From positions 558,001 through 622,000 of the forward strand of contig NZ_JBBYXL010000001.1 in NCBI RefSeq assembly GCF_039655865.1: a stretch of 64,000 bases of DNA. Reading direction: 5' to 3'. The translations under genes were made by a program, and so were the position numbers. This document shows, in pieces, positions 17,903 to 26,799 of this stretch. Source of the DNA: Prosthecobacter sp. SYSU 5D2. Its GTDB lineage: Bacteria; Verrucomicrobiota; Verrucomicrobiia; Verrucomicrobiales; Verrucomicrobiaceae. Under the pieces are notes generated by a model. That model had not been told where the DNA came from and ran no database searches. It saw only the letters and a program-made list of their open reading frames with translations. Each line of letters begins with the position of its first letter. Within the stretch, counting starts at the first letter, position 1.

Positions 17903-18729
17903 GATTCGGACAGCCTAGGTGCGACTGCCACAGGATGCAACGGCGCGGGCAAAACAGCTTTCAGCCCCTGGCCGGCCAGCAGTTTCAGCGTGCCCTCCAG
18001 CACCTCCACACAGCTTGGTGGCCCGTCATGCAGCAGGACAATGGCTCCCGGTTTTAAACTGCGGGCAATGAATTTTAAAATGAGAGCAGGATTCTTGACC
18101 ACTCCATCAAAACCCCGGCAGTTCCAGATGGCCATCGTCAGGCCCAGAGCCCTCAATGGTGCGGCCAGATACAGATTATGATGTCCCACCGGTGGCCGGA
18201 ACCAGACCGGAGCGGTCCCGCTGATGTCCGTCAGAGTCTGCTGGCAGCCGGCCACCTCCGTCCACATCCGGCCCGGCCGGAGCGTCCAAAAATAACTGGA
18301 GGGGTGCGTCTGGCTATGATTCCCGATGAGATGCCCGCGTCGCAAAATTTCACGTACCAGTTCAGGATGCTCCGCCGCCTTTCTGCCAATGAGAAAAAAA
18401 CCCGCCTTGGCATGATGCCTGTCCAGAACATCCAGCATGGCCGGTGTCGTCACCGGATCAGGGCCGTCATCTATGGTGATCCAAACGTGACCCCTGTCTT
18501 TTTCCTCCGCTGAAAGCTCCGTCACGTGCGGACCGAACAAACGCGACCTCGGATTCACCGTTCCATACCCGATGCCGCCAAAGGTGATCCAAAAAACGCC
18601 CAATGCCCATCCCAGATGCCCGGTCAGCAGCAGCACCACACAGCCCACCGCAGGTACCAGGCTCAACATCGAACGCCGTGCATTTTCACGGCGGCAGGCA
18701 GCAGGCTGGATGGGAGGGGGCCGGACCAT
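17899..18729 (-). CDS. Polysaccharide deacetylase (NodB domain), membrane-anchored
   Basis: 276 residues. A hydrophobic region (about 18-55) is followed by a NodB homology domain. Motif 1 is TIDDGPDP (catalytic base and metal Asp), motif 2 HSQTHP (metal His pair), motif 3 RPPVGHHN, and motif 5 VLLHDG. These metal-dependent enzymes remove N-acetyl groups from chitin-like sugars or peptidoglycan GlcNAc/MurNAc. It lies 12 bp after ftsZ on the same strand, so a peptidoglycan substrate at the division site is attractive but unproven. Confidence 0.88.
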   Translation of the reverse strand: MVRPPPIQPAACRRENARRSMLSLVPAVGCVVLLLTGHLGWALGVFWITFGGIGYGTVNPRSRLFGPHVTELSAEEKDRGHVWITIDDGPDPVTTPAMLDVLDRHHAKAGFFLIGRKAAEHPELVREILRRGHLIGNHSQTHPSSYFWTLRPGRMWTEVAGCQQTLTDISGTAPVWFRPPVGHHNLYLAAPLRALGLTMAIWNCRGFDGVVKNPALILKFIARSLKPGAIVLLHDGPPSCVEVLEGTLKLLAGQGLKAVLPAPLHPVAVAPRLSES

Positions 18730-18741
18730 CCAGAAAGGTGG

Positions 18742-20601
18742 TTAGCGCTTCAGCTTCCGCTTCAGGCGCATCCAGGTCGGCACGTCCAGGTCTTCCCCGC
18801 CGGAAGCGAGCGCAGGCTCCGTATCCTTGAAGCGGCCACGGTCCTGTTCGGAGAATCCCAGATTAATCTGTTCATCATTGGCTGCTTTTTTCGCCGCTGC
18901 AGAATTGATCGGCGGCGGTGCATAGGCCAGGTCTTCAGGGGGGAGATTGGTGCGGGCCACCACCGCCGCCAGGGGCGAAGGTGCCGGACGTGGAGCGGGT
19001 GCTGGCGCTGGCGCTGCTTGCACAGGAGCCGACGCCGGCGTCGGTGCGGGTGCCGGCGTCATGAAGTCCTCAATCCGCAGACGTTGCCGCGCAGGCTCGG
19101 GAGCCAGTGCGGGTTCCGGCTCCGGCTCTGGCTCGGGTGCAAAATGAGCGTGATTCGCGGCAGGCTCCTCTTCCTCCTCATAATATTCCTCTTCAGGCTC
19201 CAGTTCGGCAGGGGGGGCAGGCATCTGCGCAGCGGGTGCGGGCGGGGCCATCATTGCTGGCGCAGGAGCAGGCGCTGGGGGCGAAGGTTGAGGGGAAATC
19301 TCTTCAAACAGGCCGGCCTCGGCTTCCACCGTCTCTGCGGGCGTCTCAGGCTCATCATGGGACAGGGAGATGATCTCATCATCCTTGAACAAAAGATCCA
19401 TTGCTTCATCCTTGACCAGCGGTGCCGCCTTGGTCGGAGCCGGGGCAGGTTGCGCTTTCACCTGGGCAGAGGCAGCGGGTGCCGCAGGATTGGCACGCGG
19501 CGATCTCGGACGTGGAGCCGGGGTGGGAGCAGAAGCCACCGCTTCAGCCAGGCTCGGCATCGGCCGGTCCGTCAGCGGCAGCATCTCCGCAGGCGGTGCC
19601 GCTGCGGCGATGGTGTTGAGCTGAGTCAGCCCCAGGGAGCTGATCAGCGTGACCGAAATCGAATCCCCAAGCTTGGCATCCACGGCCACGCCGAACAATA
19701 TATGCGTGTGGTCCGGCACATGACGGCCGAGCTGCTTCATCACAGCGTCCACTTCCATGAGCGTCAGTGTTTCGCCACCGGCGATGTGGACCAATAGCGT
19801 CTTTGTCTGGTGCAGCAGACGGCCCTGGTCAATGAGCGGGCTTTTCAGGGCGCGTTTCAGGGCTTCCGCCCCACGGTTCTGGCCGCGGGCCTCGCCGAAG
19901 CCGAAGAGGCAGCGGCCGTTGGAGGTGCTCAGGGCACTCGTCAGATCATCCAGCCCCAACTTCACCAGACCGGGCATGGAAACAATGGTGGAAACCGCAC
20001 GCAGGCTCTGCGCGATGAGCTGGTCCGCCTGCGCAAAGGCCTTCTGGATGCCGTCCTTTGGCAGGATCAGCTCGCCCATGCGGTTGTTTTCAAACAGGAT
20101 AAGCGCATCCGCACGCTTCTGGAGCTGTTGCAGCGCATCCTCCGCCTGGGTCAGACGGCGGCGGCCTTCAAAGCTGAACGGCATGGTCGCAGTCACGAAA
20201 ACCATGGCGTTGGAAGCCTTGGCGATTTCCGCAATCACCGGGGCCGCACCGGAGCCGGTGCCACCGCCGAGACCTGCGCAGATGAAAACAATGTCGTGCC
20301 CGTCAATGGCATTGCGGATCTCCTCGCGGGAGAACATGGCCGCTTCACGGCCAAGGTCAGGGTCGCCCCCTGCGCCAACGCCACGCATCAGCTCCGCGCC
20401 GAGCTGGATCTTGGTCGGCGCCATGGCATGGCCCAGCACACGGATGTCCGTGTGCATGCAGACGAGCTGCGCTTCGACCGTACGGTCCAGTGTGATCCGG
20501 TCCAGCACATTGCTGCCCGCTCCGCCGATGCCGACGATGCAGGTCCTGAGGGCGGGTTTGTCAGGCGCTTCCCGCTGCGAGTGGCGATCATATTCAACCA
20601 T
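18742..20601 (-). CDS. ftsZ: Cell division protein FtsZ with long Pro/Ala-rich linker
   Basis: 619 residues, much longer than the usual 380-400. The tubulin-type GTPase domain has CIVGIGGAGSNVLDR, the signature GGGTGSG (112-118) and PFSFEGRRR. The T7 loop reads G201-LVKLGLDD-L210. Against E. coli numbering, Asn207 is Lys and Asp209 is Gly, while Asp212 is kept; these residues normally complete the GTPase site of the neighbouring subunit. After about residue 330 come some 270 residues rich in Pro, Ala and Glu, ending in a recognisable C-terminal peptide DLDVPTWMRLKRKLKR for FtsA binding. Last gene of ddl-ftsQ-ftsA-ftsZ. Confidence 0.93.
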   Translation of the reverse strand: MVEYDRHSQREAPDKPALRTCIVGIGGAGSNVLDRITLDRTVEAQLVCMHTDIRVLGHAMAPTKIQLGAELMRGVGAGGDPDLGREAAMFSREEIRNAIDGHDIVFICAGLGGGTGSGAAPVIAEIAKASNAMVFVTATMPFSFEGRRRLTQAEDALQQLQKRADALILFENNRMGELILPKDGIQKAFAQADQLIAQSLRAVSTIVSMPGLVKLGLDDLTSALSTSNGRCLFGFGEARGQNRGAEALKRALKSPLIDQGRLLHQTKTLLVHIAGGETLTLMEVDAVMKQLGRHVPDHTHILFGVAVDAKLGDSISVTLISSLGLTQLNTIAAAAPPAEMLPLTDRPMPSLAEAVASAPTPAPRPRSPRANPAAPAASAQVKAQPAPAPTKAAPLVKDEAMDLLFKDDEIISLSHDEPETPAETVEAEAGLFEEISPQPSPPAPAPAPAMMAPPAPAAQMPAPPAELEPEEEYYEEEEEPAANHAHFAPEPEPEPEPALAPEPARQRLRIEDFMTPAPAPTPASAPVQAAPAPAPAPRPAPSPLAAVVARTNLPPEDLAYAPPPINSAAAKKAANDEQINLGFSEQDRGRFKDTEPALASGGEDLDVPTWMRLKRKLKR

Positions 20602-20646
20602 AGGACAGATTGGTTTTAATGTTGGTTAGGTGAGGCGGAGTAAAAA

Positions 20647-21861
20647 TCAGATGGCGACAGAGAGGAGGTCGGCCATCCGGTGTGCCAGCCTTTTGAGCGG
20701 TGACAGGAAGGGCTTCTCTTGATCCAGAATCTGCGCATAACGAATGAGACCGATGGGTGCGGAGAACTGAGGGTTCTCGAAAGTGGCGGTCACACCACTG
20801 ACGGGAGCTGAACCAGCGCGCGTTACCTTCATTCCAAACACTTCACGGGCCACCACGTCAATCCCTTTTAACAGGCTCGTGCCCCCGGTCAGGTAAACGC
20901 CGGCGGCAAGCTGGCCGACGTGTCCCTCGCAGCGGTGATGCACCTGCTCCAGGATTTCCCGCACCCGCAGGTAGATGACCTCGTTCAAAAACGCCCGCTC
21001 CACCTCTCCCAAAACGTAGCCGGTATCATCCTCCACCCTCACCATCTCACCTGCAGGCACGTCTTCGTACTCGCAGCTTCCCTCGGTCACTTTCAGCGCT
21101 TCCGCGCGTCCATGCGGGATCTGCAAAGCCATGGCGATGTCCTGGCTGATGTGGTCCCCACCCAGTGGAATGCAGCCGGAGATCGTCAGCATGCCATCTT
21201 TATAGAGTACAAAATCTGCTGTGCCGCCGCCCAGATCAATCATCAGGGAGCCTTCACGCTTGGCCTCACGGTTTAGCACCACCTGCGCTGCCGCGATGCC
21301 ATTAAAGACGACATCTTCCACCTCCAGCGGCACTTCCTTCACGCACTTGATGGAGTTTTGGATACGAGGAAGGCTGCCGTGCACAATGTGGTAGTCTGCC
21401 TCCAGCAGCCTTGCCTGGCGGCCGATGGGCTGGCGCACTGCCTCCACCCCGTCCACAATATACTGCCGGGTCACGCTGTGCATGGAGATACTGTCCTGCG
21501 GTGCAGGCACATTCCGGGCGATCTCCTTCACCTCTTCCACATCATCCTCAGTGATCTCGGACTGGTCCGCCGGCAGGCGATAGCAACCCCGGTTGTTGAT
21601 GCTCTCAATGTGGCCGCCGCTGACTCCCAGGAAGACATTGCGGATCATCACATCACTGTAGTCTTCGGCACGCACCAGGGCGTCATTCAAACAGGTGTGG
21701 ACGGTGTCAAAGTCCACGATCTCGCCTTTGCGCACGCCGCGTGAGGGAGCTGTTCCGACACCCAGGATTTTGATGGTGCCGTCGCGCTTCGCCTCACCCA
21801 CGACGACGCAGATCTTGCTGGTGCCGATTTCCAGGCCTGCATAGATGGTGGTCTTCGCCAT
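20647..21861 (-). CDS. ftsA: Cell division protein FtsA
   Basis: 404 residues, normal length. The actin-fold phosphate loops are AGLEIGTSKICVVVGE at the N-terminus and MIDLGGGTADFVLY in the middle; YLTGGTSLLKGI is the adenosine motif. An SHS2-like 1C region lies between them. The C-terminus FLSPLKRLAHRMADLLSVAI can form the amphipathic helix that tethers FtsZ filaments to the membrane. Starts 6 bp after the ftsQ stop and precedes ftsZ by 45 bp. Confidence 0.93.
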   Translation of the reverse strand: MAKTTIYAGLEIGTSKICVVVGEAKRDGTIKILGVGTAPSRGVRKGEIVDFDTVHTCLNDALVRAEDYSDVMIRNVFLGVSGGHIESINNRGCYRLPADQSEITEDDVEEVKEIARNVPAPQDSISMHSVTRQYIVDGVEAVRQPIGRQARLLEADYHIVHGSLPRIQNSIKCVKEVPLEVEDVVFNGIAAAQVVLNREAKREGSLMIDLGGGTADFVLYKDGMLTISGCIPLGGDHISQDIAMALQIPHGRAEALKVTEGSCEYEDVPAGEMVRVEDDTGYVLGEVERAFLNEVIYLRVREILEQVHHRCEGHVGQLAAGVYLTGGTSLLKGIDVVAREVFGMKVTRAGSAPVSGVTATFENPQFSAPIGLIRYAQILDQEKPFLSPLKRLAHRMADLLSVAI

Positions 21862-21867
21862 AATGTG

Positions 21868-22878
21868 TCAACGAACTGAAGTGGGTTTTGAAAGAGAGAC
21901 GGTTTTGCCAGGATCAGGCTGCAAACCCGCCAGATCCGGCGGTTTGCGAAAGGTGATGGGGACGTTCTGGCGGGCCAGCAGATTCAATGTTTCGATCTCC
22001 CAGTTTCTCGCCCGTGCCTCAATGCGCACACGGTCCAGACGGGCAAGCTGCACGTCCAGGTCATCCACGCCAAAAGTGATCACCGCTTTGTCCGTAAAAT
22101 GGGCCACCATGGAATAGGGCGTCTGGACCTCGATGCTGCGCAGCTGCGGATGCCCAAGCTCGAACCGCTGTTCCAGCTCCTTCAAAAGCTTCAGCGCGGC
22201 CGTGAGCTGCAAATCTTCAATGGGGGTCCCTGAGGTTTTTTGTGACAGCTCCGGATAGCGGATCACCGGCAGCGCCACCATCGGCTCCGTCACCGCATCG
22301 CAGGGAAAAGGCACCGCCTCATCATCCACCAGATAGCCCACTTCAGGACGACCAGCGATCATGCCCAGCTTTGGGCAGTCCAGCCACGCCACAGGCTGGC
22401 GCTGGGTGATGCGCAAGGTCATGAGACCCGCGTCAAAGTCACGCTTGATGGCCACATCCTTCACCTGAGGCAGTTGCCGCAGCCGGGTGTGCAGCGCGCG
22501 CATGTTGATGGACAGCAGGTTTTCACCCCGCGTCAGCAATGTGGCCCGCACGATCTTTTCCACCGTCAGCGGGCCGCTCGTCTGCACCGCCACGTCCCGC
22601 AGCGCAAACTGCGGATTCTTTAAAATGGCCTCCTGAACTGTGATCTTCAACAGCGCCAGAAAGCAGATGATGGTGATCAGCCCCAGCGCCCACTTAAAGC
22701 CCCGGCGCTGTGCGGCCTTCTTCTCCATCTGCCGGATCTTGGGCGAATCCACCTTCAAGCAGACGTCCATGGTCACACCACCTTCCTTCAGCGGCTGCTT
22801 TTTGGCAGCGCTGCGAGGCGGCTTCGGGACCGGGGCAGAAGCTTTCTTGGGAGCGGGCATGTTTCGAGAGAACCCCAT
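21868..22878 (-). CDS. ftsQ: Cell division protein FtsQ (POTRA domain)
   Basis: 336 residues from the ATG at 22878; a TTG nine bases further upstream is in frame but less likely, and an ATG at 22860 is possible. A basic cytoplasmic tail and one transmembrane helix (WALGLITIICFLALLKI) are followed by a POTRA domain. The NPQFALRDVAVQTSGPLTVE, LLSINMRALHTRLRQLPQV and LRITQRQPVAW segments are the expected order for FtsQ/DivIB. It links early and late divisome proteins in the periplasm. Its place between ddl and ftsA is the classical one. Confidence 0.85.
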   Translation of the reverse strand: MGFSRNMPAPKKASAPVPKPPRSAAKKQPLKEGGVTMDVCLKVDSPKIRQMEKKAAQRRGFKWALGLITIICFLALLKITVQEAILKNPQFALRDVAVQTSGPLTVEKIVRATLLTRGENLLSINMRALHTRLRQLPQVKDVAIKRDFDAGLMTLRITQRQPVAWLDCPKLGMIAGRPEVGYLVDDEAVPFPCDAVTEPMVALPVIRYPELSQKTSGTPIEDLQLTAALKLLKELEQRFELGHPQLRSIEVQTPYSMVAHFTDKAVITFGVDDLDVQLARLDRVRIEARARNWEIETLNLLARQNVPITFRKPPDLAGLQPDPGKTVSLSKPTSVR

Positions 22879-22991
22879 CAATGACAAATATGTCCTGATG
22901 ATTTAGAGGCATTAAATACCCGAAACTTTGTCTAAGCGCTATGAATTTCTAGAAAAATGAGTGGCTGCGGGATTTCAGACCCTTACTGGCC

Positions 22992-23912
22992 TCATGGCCG
23001 TGCTTCCAGGGACAGCTCAATGATCCGCACACACAGGTCCGGAAACTCAATTCCCACGGCCAGTGCCGCCTTGGGCAGCAGGCTGCTGCTGGTCATGCCG
23101 GGGATCGTATTGATCTCCAGAACGAAGGGCTCGTTGTCATGCCGCAGCATCACATCCACCCGTCCATAGACCTCCGTGCCGCAGGAACTGAAGGCCGCCA
23201 TTGCCGCCTCCTGCACCCGTTTTGTGGTCGCCTCATCCAGCTCTGCCGGGCAATGGTAGAGCGTCTTGCCCGTGCCGCTCATCCATGGGTACTTGTTGTT
23301 GATGTCGTAAAACCCTTCCACCGGCTCGATGTGGATGATGGGCAGCACCTGGTCGCCCAAGATGCCGATGGTCAGTTCCTTGCCTTCGATAAACTCCTCC
23401 ACCAGCGTGCTACTGCCGAATTTCTTCGCCTCCTCCACCGCCTTCGTCCATTCCTCCTCCGTGCGGCAGATGTGCACGCCCACGCTTGATCCTTCACGCG
23501 GCGGCTTGGACACCAGGGGAATGGAAATTTCCAGCGCCCCGCTGCCATCCAGAAGATAGTTTTGCGAACGCGGCGTCGGCACCCCGGCCGCGATGAATTT
23601 CTCCTTGCTCTGCCCTTTGTCGAAAGCGACGCGGCTGCTCACCACTCCTGCTCCCGTGTAACGAATGCCCCGCTCTTCCAGGATCGCCTGGATCTGGCCA
23701 TCCTCGCCGAAGGTACCATGGATCAGGTTCATCGCAATGAGTGCATCCGAAGGCACATCAAAGTCCGGTCCTGTAACATCCACTTCCACCACCTCGGCCC
23801 CTTTGCTCTTCAGCGCGGCGACGACGCTCTCCGCCGTTTTGACAGAAACTGCACGTTCCGAACCGGGGCCTCCAAAAAGGACGGCGATCTTCTTGCCTGT
23901 GATGTCGAGCAT
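22992..23912 (-). CDS. ddl: D-alanine--D-alanine ligase
   Basis: 306 residues from ATG 23912 (MLDITGKKIAVLFGG); upstream in-frame codons lack conserved content. An ATP-grasp enzyme: LFGGPGSERAVSVKTA is the N-terminal D-Ala site loop, EVYGRVDVML and LEINTIPGMTSSSLLPKAA carry the Mg2+ and ATP ligands. It makes the D-Ala-D-Ala dipeptide for MurF. It heads the run ddl-ftsQ-ftsA-ftsZ, a shortened remnant of the dcw cluster: murC, murB, murG and ftsW are absent here. Confidence 0.92.
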   Translation of the reverse strand: MLDITGKKIAVLFGGPGSERAVSVKTAESVVAALKSKGAEVVEVDVTGPDFDVPSDALIAMNLIHGTFGEDGQIQAILEERGIRYTGAGVVSSRVAFDKGQSKEKFIAAGVPTPRSQNYLLDGSGALEISIPLVSKPPREGSSVGVHICRTEEEWTKAVEEAKKFGSSTLVEEFIEGKELTIGILGDQVLPIIHIEPVEGFYDINNKYPWMSGTGKTLYHCPAELDEATTKRVQEAAMAAFSSCGTEVYGRVDVMLRHDNEPFVLEINTIPGMTSSSLLPKAALAVGIEFPDLCVRIIELSLEARP

Positions 23913-24016
23913 GGTCTCCAGATATGCTATGGCTCCCGCCGCTGCGCAAGAGCGCCGCACAAAAATACCCATGTGCGCTCTTGCCTGTACCGGACCGGGT
24001 TCCTAATCTCCGCTCC

Positions 24017-25318
24017 ATGAAAATGCTCCCGCTGCTGCTTCTGGGTCTGTCATCCACCGTTCTCGCCGACGAAACACGCGACGCCCTCTTCGCCGCATCC
24101 GTCGAGGAAATGTTCCCAAAACTCGTCGAAACCCGCCGCGACATCCATACCCATCCGGAGCTCTCCAATCAGGAAGAACGCACCGCCGCCCTGGTCGCCG
24201 ACCGCTTGCGCGCATTGGGAATGGAAGTCACCACCGGCATCGCCAAGCACGGCGTCGTGGCCATCCTCAAAGGTGGCCAGGAGGGCAAATGCGTGGCCGT
24301 GCGTGCCGACATGGACGCCCTGCCCATCAAGGAACTGCGCTCCGTCCCCTACCGCTCACAAAACCCCGGCGTCATGCACGCCTGCGGCCACGACATCCAC
24401 ACCACCGTCGGCCTGGGCGTGGCGGAGCTCCTGGCCAAGCACAAAGACCAGGTGCGCGGCACCGTGAAGTTCCTCTTCCAGCCTGCCGAGGAGGCCATGC
24501 CCGCCACGTATAAGGACGACTGGGGTGCCAAGCTCATGGTCGCCGAAGGAGCCATGGCCAATCCGAAACCCGATGCCGTCTTCGGCCTGCATTGCTCTCC
24601 CATGGTCTCCCCCGTTGGGGCCACGGATGACAAGCCACATTATCTCAAAGCCGGCCAGCTTTCCTACACCATCGGGGCCGACAGCGCCAACAGCGACCGC
24701 TTTCACATCATCATCCGGGGCAAGATGGCCCATGGCTCCGCCCCTCATCGCGGTGTGGATGCCATCACCGTCGCCGCCGAGGCCATCACCGCCCTGCAGA
24801 CCATCCGCAGCCGCCAGACCGACACCCGCCAGCCCCTCGTCATCAGCATTGGTACCATCCAGGGCGGCCAGCGCGAAAACATCCTGGCGGAGGAAGTGCA
24901 GCTCGGCGGTACCGTCCGCACGTATGACGCCGCCTTCCGCGATGGCGTCATCGAGATGATGCATCGCATCCTCAAAGGCATCACCGAAGCCCATGGCGCC
25001 ACTTATGAGATGGACTACCGCAAAGGCTACCCGAGCATCCTCAATAACGAAGCTCTGGTCAAAGCCACCCTGCCCGCCTTCAAGCGCATTGTCGGAGAGG
25101 CCAACGTCCTGGAAGTCATCCCCAGCATGGGTGGCGAAGACTTCTCCTACTTCTCCCAGGTCGTTCCCGGATTCTACTTCCGGTTAGGCGTGGCCAATGA
25201 AGAAAAAGGCATCATGCACGGCCTCCACACGCCGATGTTTGATGCCGATGAAGACTGCCTCAAAACCGGCGTCCAGGCCATGTCCGCCGCCGTCTGCGAT
25301 TTCCTCAACGCGGAATAA
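24017..25318 (+). CDS. Secreted M20 family amidohydrolase (N-acyl-amino acid hydrolase type)
   Basis: 433 residues from ATG 24017, giving a signal peptide (MKMLPLLLLGLSSTVLA). The longer frame from 23924 would destroy it. RADMDALPIKE, HACGHDIHTTVGLG, QPAEEAMPATY and MGGEDFSYFSQVVPG are the metal-binding and catalytic segments of the M20D group (hippurate, IAA-amino acid and N-acyl amino acid hydrolases). A lid/dimerisation domain fills residues about 210-330. It probably cleaves N-acylated amino acids or related amides in the periplasm. Divergent from ddl. Confidence 0.87.
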   Translation: MKMLPLLLLGLSSTVLADETRDALFAASVEEMFPKLVETRRDIHTHPELSNQEERTAALVADRLRALGMEVTTGIAKHGVVAILKGGQEGKCVAVRADMDALPIKELRSVPYRSQNPGVMHACGHDIHTTVGLGVAELLAKHKDQVRGTVKFLFQPAEEAMPATYKDDWGAKLMVAEGAMANPKPDAVFGLHCSPMVSPVGATDDKPHYLKAGQLSYTIGADSANSDRFHIIIRGKMAHGSAPHRGVDAITVAAEAITALQTIRSRQTDTRQPLVISIGTIQGGQRENILAEEVQLGGTVRTYDAAFRDGVIEMMHRILKGITEAHGATYEMDYRKGYPSILNNEALVKATLPAFKRIVGEANVLEVIPSMGGEDFSYFSQVVPGFYFRLGVANEEKGIMHGLHTPMFDADEDCLKTGVQAMSAAVCDFLNAE

Positions 25319-25368
25319 AGTGATGCGGGCATTCGCTTCCCTCATATCTGCCGCTTACCCGCTCAGGA

Positions 25369-26319
25369 TCATTCGTCATTCGGTTCCTTCATCCCCTTAG
25401 CAAGCACCCTCTCCACAGCCTCCCGAATATAAGGCGTATTCGCCGATGACCGTTGTTCCTCCTCCGGCCACCGGTCCAGCCCGCGTTCCTTGGCCGCCTT
25501 TCCATCAGCCTCCCCAAGTTCCGTCAAGATGTCACGGATGACCTCCCAGCCGTGCAGTTTCAAATCCTTCAGCACCGGCTCGCCATTGACGTATTTCATC
25601 TCCCTCAAGGCCGCAGATACCCGGTCCTCCGGGATCTCTCCCCGTGCATCTACATGCAGCGCCAGCGGCTCCCAATACAGCGCCGCTGCATCATAGGCCA
25701 GATCGTCCAGCTTCTTTAGCATGTCTTCACTGGGCGGCCACGGACTGCGCAGCCCGCTCCCCACACCACCAGTCCCCAGTGCCTTTTCCGACCAGCGTGC
25801 CGTGCCTTCCGTATACCAGCGGTTTTTGAAAAAGCAGGCCCCGTTTTGAATGATATGAAACAGCTCATGCGCCGGAGTCAGGTTGGCCGTGGCCTTCACT
25901 GACGTCGCCACATTGAAGCACAGACTGCGCGTGTTTTCCGGGTCCCCGGCACGCTTGAAACTCTGCAACTCATCGTAGGCGATGCCATTGGATTTCAGCA
26001 GTTCCTTGCTGAACAGGTGCACATCCAGAAACATGGCCTCACGGAATCGCTCTCCCAAAAACGGATCTGGGAAACCCAGCCCGTCAATGAGCAGCAACCA
26101 GGCTCCCTGCGTCTGCGTGGCGATGTCCTCCACCTGATCCGGCACGCCGTTGCCATTGGCATCCGTGGCCTCCACTGCATGAGGCCCTTCCGTGGTGAAA
26201 AAGAAGCGCATCTTCCCTTTCACCAGCACCTGATCCAAAGAGGTGCGTGCCATGCCAGGCTGGCCACACGCAGAATGAACCAGCAAGATCGAATTGAATA
26301 GAATGAAAATAGATTTCAC
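25369..26319 (-). CDS. Putative secreted zinc metallopeptidase (HExxH), unrecognised family
   Basis: 316 residues with a signal peptide (MKSIFILFNSILLVHSACG). H151-E-L-F-H155 followed by Glu171 (WYTEGTARW) fits a gluzincin zinc site, His-His-Glu. Near the N-terminus, D53-A-N-G-N-G-V-P-D61 resembles a short calcium-binding repeat as in thrombospondin type 3 or dockerin modules. I do not recognise the family; similar PVC proteins are usually called hypothetical. The start is a GTG overlapping the upstream stop by 4 bp (GTGA), so it is translationally coupled to the membrane protein before it. Confidence 0.6.
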   Translation of the reverse strand: MKSIFILFNSILLVHSACGQPGMARTSLDQVLVKGKMRFFFTTEGPHAVEATDANGNGVPDQVEDIATQTQGAWLLLIDGLGFPDPFLGERFREAMFLDVHLFSKELLKSNGIAYDELQSFKRAGDPENTRSLCFNVATSVKATANLTPAHELFHIIQNGACFFKNRWYTEGTARWSEKALGTGGVGSGLRSPWPPSEDMLKKLDDLAYDAAALYWEPLALHVDARGEIPEDRVSAALREMKYVNGEPVLKDLKLHGWEVIRDILTELGEADGKAAKERGLDRWPEEEQRSSANTPYIREAVERVLAKGMKEPNDE

Positions 26320-26795
26320 ACGGACGGTTCAGGGTTCCCAGCGCGAAGAAACTGGAGGACTTGCGGAATGGCTTTGAGAATCTTCAGATCATCTTTCATC
26401 TGAATCCAAAAGAGGAAGTAAAGTGTTGAGAAGAAGGCTAACCAATTTCCTGATGAAACGGGAGCACCATCTTGTCCGAGACCAATCCCTGCAATGATGG
26501 GTGGGAGGAAATAGGTCAGGTTATAGAGGTGTTTGCGTATGTGCCAGTGTCTCAACTTCGGGCGGCGATAAGCGCGCATCAATCGCGTGAGCTGGAAAGC
26601 AAAAAAAGCTCCCACCACAAGATAAAAACCTGTTACCCCTGCCAAAGCCGCTGAGATAGCTAACGACGCCAACAACCAAATTCCCCAACTGATCCACAGG
26701 CGATTCCTCAGTAACAAGAGCTCTTCCTCAGTAATGGAGGAATCCCGTCCCAGCATCCAACTCTCTGTGATTTCGTCTGTGATAGTGTCGATCAT
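26316..26795 (-). CDS. Small integral membrane protein of unknown function
   Basis: 159 residues from ATG 26795; starts at 26810 and 26855 are in frame but overlap the upstream gene. About four hydrophobic segments in two pairs are separated by a basic loop (RRPKLRHWHIRKHLY). An acidic N-terminus (TITDEITES) faces the cytoplasm by the positive-inside rule. No family recognised. It lies between the PVC cytochrome gene and the metallopeptidase in one coupled operon. Confidence 0.6.
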   Translation of the reverse strand: MIDTITDEITESWMLGRDSSITEEELLLLRNRLWISWGIWLLASLAISAALAGVTGFYLVVGAFFAFQLTRLMRAYRRPKLRHWHIRKHLYNLTYFLPPIIAGIGLGQDGAPVSSGNWLAFFSTLYFLFWIQMKDDLKILKAIPQVLQFLRAGNPEPSV

Positions 26796-26799
26796 CGTT

